From Candidatus Woesearchaeota archaeon (GTDB lineage Archaea; Nanobdellota; Nanobdellia; Woesearchaeales; DSVV01), in the NCBI GenBank assembly GCA_016215305.1, contig JACRKI010000063.1, positions 1 to 14,650 on the forward strand: 14,650 bases of DNA, in the 5' to 3' direction. Made by a program: the position numbers and the translations under genes. Position 1 is the first letter of the stretch. The number at the start of each line of letters is the position of its first letter. Under the pieces are notes generated by a model, which saw only the letters and a list, made by a program, of their open reading frames with translations, searched no databases and was not told the origin of the DNA. Shown here piece by piece: positions 12,048 through 14,650 of the stretch.

Positions 12048-13772
12048 ATGCAGCAAGAACAGAAATCAGGAAAAGAGCTCCTTGATCAAGTTGCAGCTGT
12101 CTCGGATGAGCATGAATTCTATACGCCGATTGTCAAGGGATATGAAAAAGGAAAAACAAAATATGTGTTTGTTTTTGGAACAGTGATGTCAGGTCTTGGC
12201 AAAGGAATCTTTTCGAGCAGTCTTGCGAAACTTATGCAGGATAAAGGATTCAAGGTCGAACCAATCAAAATGGAAGGCTATCTGAATCTTGATTCCGGCA
12301 CATTAAATCCTTTTCGTCACGGAGAGGTTTTTGTCTTAGATGATGGCACAGAAACAGATATGGATCTTGGCACATATGAAAGATTCCTAAATAAAAACCT
12401 GAGCAAAGATAATTTCATGACCACAGGGCAGATATATACGGCAGTGTTGGAGAAAGAGAGAAAAGGAGAATATCTTGGACGAGATGTGCAGATCATTCCG
12501 CACGTCACAGCGGAAATCAAGCAGAGATTGCGAACATTAGCGGTCAAAAAAGCAGCAGATGTTATTTTTGTGGAAGTGGGCGGCACAGTGGGAGATTTGG
12601 AAAACTCGCATTATATGGAAGCGATCAGAGAAATTATTTATGAGGAAGGAAAAGAGAATATTTGTTTTGTGACGTTGACCTACATTATCAATAGCGGCAT
12701 TCTTGGGGAACAGAAATCAAAAGCAGCGCAGTTGGGAATAAAAAAACTTATGGAGCTTGGCATTCAGCCGGATGTCATTGCATGCCGTTCAGAGCATCCA
12801 GTCACAGAAAAAGTCAGGGAAAAAATAAGTATTTACAGCAATGTTCCCATGGAGCGCGTCATCAGTATGCACGATGTCAAATCCATTTATCAGCTTCCGC
12901 AACTATTAAGAGACGCGAAAATAGATGAGTATGTGGTTGCACAACTTAAAATAGAAAAGAGAGTCAATAAAGAGAGCATGCAAAAGAACAAAGAGCAATG
13001 GAAAGCAATGCTCGCAAAACTGAACACCACAAAAGAAGTGACGATTGGCATTACAGGAAAATATACCCTGATTCGTGATGCGTATGCGTCAGTAATTCAC
13101 GCGCTGCAGCATGCGGGGATGCATCATGGCGTGGATGTGAAAATCAAATGGATAGAAACAACAGCGATTGAAGAGGGAAAAACAACAGTGGAAAGAGAAT
13201 TGGGCGATGTTGATGGCATTGTCGTTCCTGGCGGATTTGGAAAACGTGGAGTAGAGGGAAAAATCATGTGTCTCAAATACGTCAGAGAAAAAAATATTCC
13301 GTATCTTGGATTGTGTTATGGGTTTCAGATGGCAGTGATTGAGTTTGCGAGAAATGTCTGCAATCTCAGAGACGCGCATACATCTGAAGTGAATCCAAAA
13401 ACACCGCATCTGGTTATTGACATTTTGCCAGAGCAAAAAAAGATAGAAGGGCTTGGCGGCAACATGCGTCTTGGAGGCAGAAATGTTGAGATCAAGAGCG
13501 GAACAAAAGCATGGGAATTATACAGCAAAAAAGAAACAGCAAGAGAACGTTTCCGCCATCGATATGAAGTCAATCCAGAATACATTCCTCAGTTAGAAAA
13601 GCATGGCTTAGTTTTCAGTGGCAAAGCGCCGAATCATCCGATTATGCAGATTTTGGAGTTGCCAAGCCACAAATTCTTTATGGGCAGTCAATTTCATCCA
13701 GAGTTTACGTCGAGACCGCTTGCTCCGAATCCGATGTATCTTGGGTTCATGGCAGCGTGCGTGAAGAAATAG
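12048..13772 (+). CDS. pyrG: CTP synthase, divergent, with N-terminal extension
   Basis: This enzyme makes CTP from UTP, ATP and glutamine. The 574-residue protein has an extra N-terminal stretch (1-37), then the synthetase domain: P-loop GTVMSGLGKGIFSS (44-57), K74 in IKMEGYLN, HGEVFVLDDGTETDMDLGTYERF and EVGGTVGDLEN (176-186). The glutamine amidotransferase domain follows from about 385: PGGFGKRGVEGK, nucleophile C423 in GLCYGFQ, MRLGGR, and H550/E552 in QFHPEFTSRP. The domain order and all three triad residues are intact. Unusual changes: the normal KLDPY motif is KMEGY, the UTP/CTP-contacting KTKPTQ is KSKAAQ, and the usual CLG after the nucleophile is CYG. Normal length is about 535-550. 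It has its own TATA box and no operon partner. Confidence 0.95.
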   Translation: MQQEQKSGKELLDQVAAVSDEHEFYTPIVKGYEKGKTKYVFVFGTVMSGLGKGIFSSSLAKLMQDKGFKVEPIKMEGYLNLDSGTLNPFRHGEVFVLDDGTETDMDLGTYERFLNKNLSKDNFMTTGQIYTAVLEKERKGEYLGRDVQIIPHVTAEIKQRLRTLAVKKAADVIFVEVGGTVGDLENSHYMEAIREIIYEEGKENICFVTLTYIINSGILGEQKSKAAQLGIKKLMELGIQPDVIACRSEHPVTEKVREKISIYSNVPMERVISMHDVKSIYQLPQLLRDAKIDEYVVAQLKIEKRVNKESMQKNKEQWKAMLAKLNTTKEVTIGITGKYTLIRDAYASVIHALQHAGMHHGVDVKIKWIETTAIEEGKTTVERELGDVDGIVVPGGFGKRGVEGKIMCLKYVREKNIPYLGLCYGFQMAVIEFARNVCNLRDAHTSEVNPKTPHLVIDILPEQKKIEGLGGNMRLGGRNVEIKSGTKAWELYSKKETARERFRHRYEVNPEYIPQLEKHGLVFSGKAPNHPIMQILELPSHKFFMGSQFHPEFTSRPLAPNPMYLGFMAACVKK

Positions 13773-13781
13773 ACAATACCT

Positions 13782-13789
13782 TTTTATAT
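13782..13789 (+). promoter_or_regulatory. TATA box of the DUF58 gene
   Basis: TTTTATAT lies ten bases after the pyrG stop and is centred about 25 bases before the ATG at 13810. The DUF58 gene is therefore probably transcribed separately from pyrG, as a leaderless mRNA. An out-of-frame ATG at 13802 runs into a stop after three codons. Confidence 0.6.
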
Positions 13790-13809
13790 CCAAAGAACCA
13801 AATGTTTTC

Positions 13810-14650
13810 ATGACCATTGACATTTCCTTTTTACCTCGATTAAATCGTTTAGGTCTTTTAGTCAAAAAAAGAATCACCTCGCAGATGGCAGGTTCGCGGC
13901 CAAGTATTGCGAAAGGAAGAGGTTTGACAATCACCGATTATCGTCAGTATGTCAAAGGAGACGATTTGAGATTCATTGACTGGAAATTATATGCAAGAAC
14001 TGATAAGGATTATATCAAATTATTTGAAGAAGATAGGTCATTGACAGTCCACATTATTCTAGATCGTTCCACGAGCATGGATTTTGGAAACAAGACAACA
14101 AAGTTTGAGTATGGCGCGATGATTGGATTGGCATCGGCATATCTTGCGATGCACAAAAACGATAAATTTGTTTTTTCCACATTTGCGGAGGATTTAACAT
14201 TCCTGCGGCCGCACAAAGGCATTTCTCAATTGGTTTCTATTATTGACAGTCTCAAGCAAGTCAAAGTAAAAGGGGAGTCGCGATTTGAGTATAGTATGCG
14301 GCGATATAAAGAATTAATTCACTCCAGATCTATTGTCATTATCATTAGTGATTTTCTGATGAGTCCGGAAGAGTTAAGAAAAGGATTGATGCGGTTGGGA
14401 AGCAAAAATCAGATTAAATTAATTCAAGTTCTGGACAGAGATGAAGTGGATCTCAAAATTGAGGGAGATGTGAATTTGCATGACTCAGAATCCAACACAG
14501 TTCTGAGAACCTATATCAGTAAAAAATTGCGGCATACCTATCAGGGGCAATTGAATGAGCATACGCTTGCGTTGCAGGATGTGGCGGCAAAAGCAGGAGC
14601 GAACTTCTATCAGTGCATTACAGATGTGGATATTTTTGAAAATTTCTATA
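13810..14650 (+). CDS. DUF58 domain protein with vWA-like fold, C-terminus cut by the window end
   Basis: 280 codons are present without a stop. The family signature is clear: GRGLTITDYRQYVKGDDLRFIDWKLYARTDKDYIKLFEEDR (about 36-76), matching YxxGDDxRxIDWxxxAR. A von Willebrand A-type metal motif D85-x-S87-x-S89 follows in IILDRSTSMDFG, and SIVIIISDFLMSPEEL comes later as the second strand and acidic site. DUF58 proteins usually work beside a MoxR AAA+ ATPase and vWA membrane proteins, probably in assembly or maturation of surface or metal complexes. The start has no membrane helices, unlike many bacterial members. No MoxR gene is upstream here; if one exists it must lie beyond the right edge. 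ATG 13810 fits the TATA spacing. Confidence 0.9.
   Translation, partial: MTIDISFLPRLNRLGLLVKKRITSQMAGSRPSIAKGRGLTITDYRQYVKGDDLRFIDWKLYARTDKDYIKLFEEDRSLTVHIILDRSTSMDFGNKTTKFEYGAMIGLASAYLAMHKNDKFVFSTFAEDLTFLRPHKGISQLVSIIDSLKQVKVKGESRFEYSMRRYKELIHSRSIVIIISDFLMSPEELRKGLMRLGSKNQIKLIQVLDRDEVDLKIEGDVNLHDSESNTVLRTYISKKLRHTYQGQLNEHTLALQDVAAKAGANFYQCITDVDIFENFY

Noticed and set aside
1..14650. CRISPR array, insertion sequence or integrase gene
   Set aside because: No regularly spaced repeats and no transposase or recombinase motif were found in any frame I read.

Overview
The window is archaeal. It encodes ribosomal protein L44e, a zinc-ribbon protein absent from bacteria. It carries a tRNA with a bulge-helix-bulge intron and no encoded CCA, and most first cistrons have a TATA box centred about 25-29 bases before the start codon, as expected of leaderless archaeal mRNAs. 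The DNA is AT-rich, the genes are compact, and the CTP synthase and GT-C membrane proteins are divergent. Together these suggest a DPANN-type lineage (Woesearchaeota or Pacearchaeota-like), but that placement is inference.

Layout. (1) Positions 1-2693, minus strand: a cut-off GT-C glycosyltransferase, then an operon of an Alg5-like GT2 glycosyltransferase and a GT39/ArnT-like membrane glycosyltransferase coupled by an ATGA overlap. (2) 2746-5033, plus strand: L44e, divergent from the GT2 gene and sharing one palindromic TATA element with it; a membrane-anchored protein with an RskA-C-like outer domain; and malic enzyme. (3) 5034-5280: a convergent spacer full of inverted repeats. (4) 5281-7569, minus: a large PTPS-related/YfhO-like multi-pass membrane protein. 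It is divergent from a DoxX-family protein (7702-8196, plus), with a perfect 20-bp inverted repeat between the two promoters. (5) 8277-8388, minus: an intron-containing class II tRNA, then a 366-bp gene-free spacer. (6) 8755-9971, minus: a SlyD-like FKBP and, upstream, a frameshifted gene. (7) 10060-10674, plus: a site-2-protease-like M50 protein. (8) 10675-12000: a HEPN/MNT nucleotidyltransferase pair on the minus strand. It is bracketed by a 21-bp direct repeat of the 3' end of the protease gene and accompanied by paired hairpins with complementary loops and repeated ATAACA motifs. (9) 12048-14650, plus: CTP synthase and a DUF58 protein cut off by the window end.

Themes. Three multi-pass membrane proteins plus a GT2 enzyme point to lipid-linked sugar synthesis and surface glycosylation. 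The housekeeping genes (L44e, malic enzyme, pyrG, FKBP, tRNA) stand alone with their own promoters. The HEPN/MNT segment at about 10630-11970 is the one part that looks like an inserted accessory cassette. It is the best candidate for something undescribed, because three kinds of repeat structure coincide around a two-gene toxin-antitoxin-like operon.
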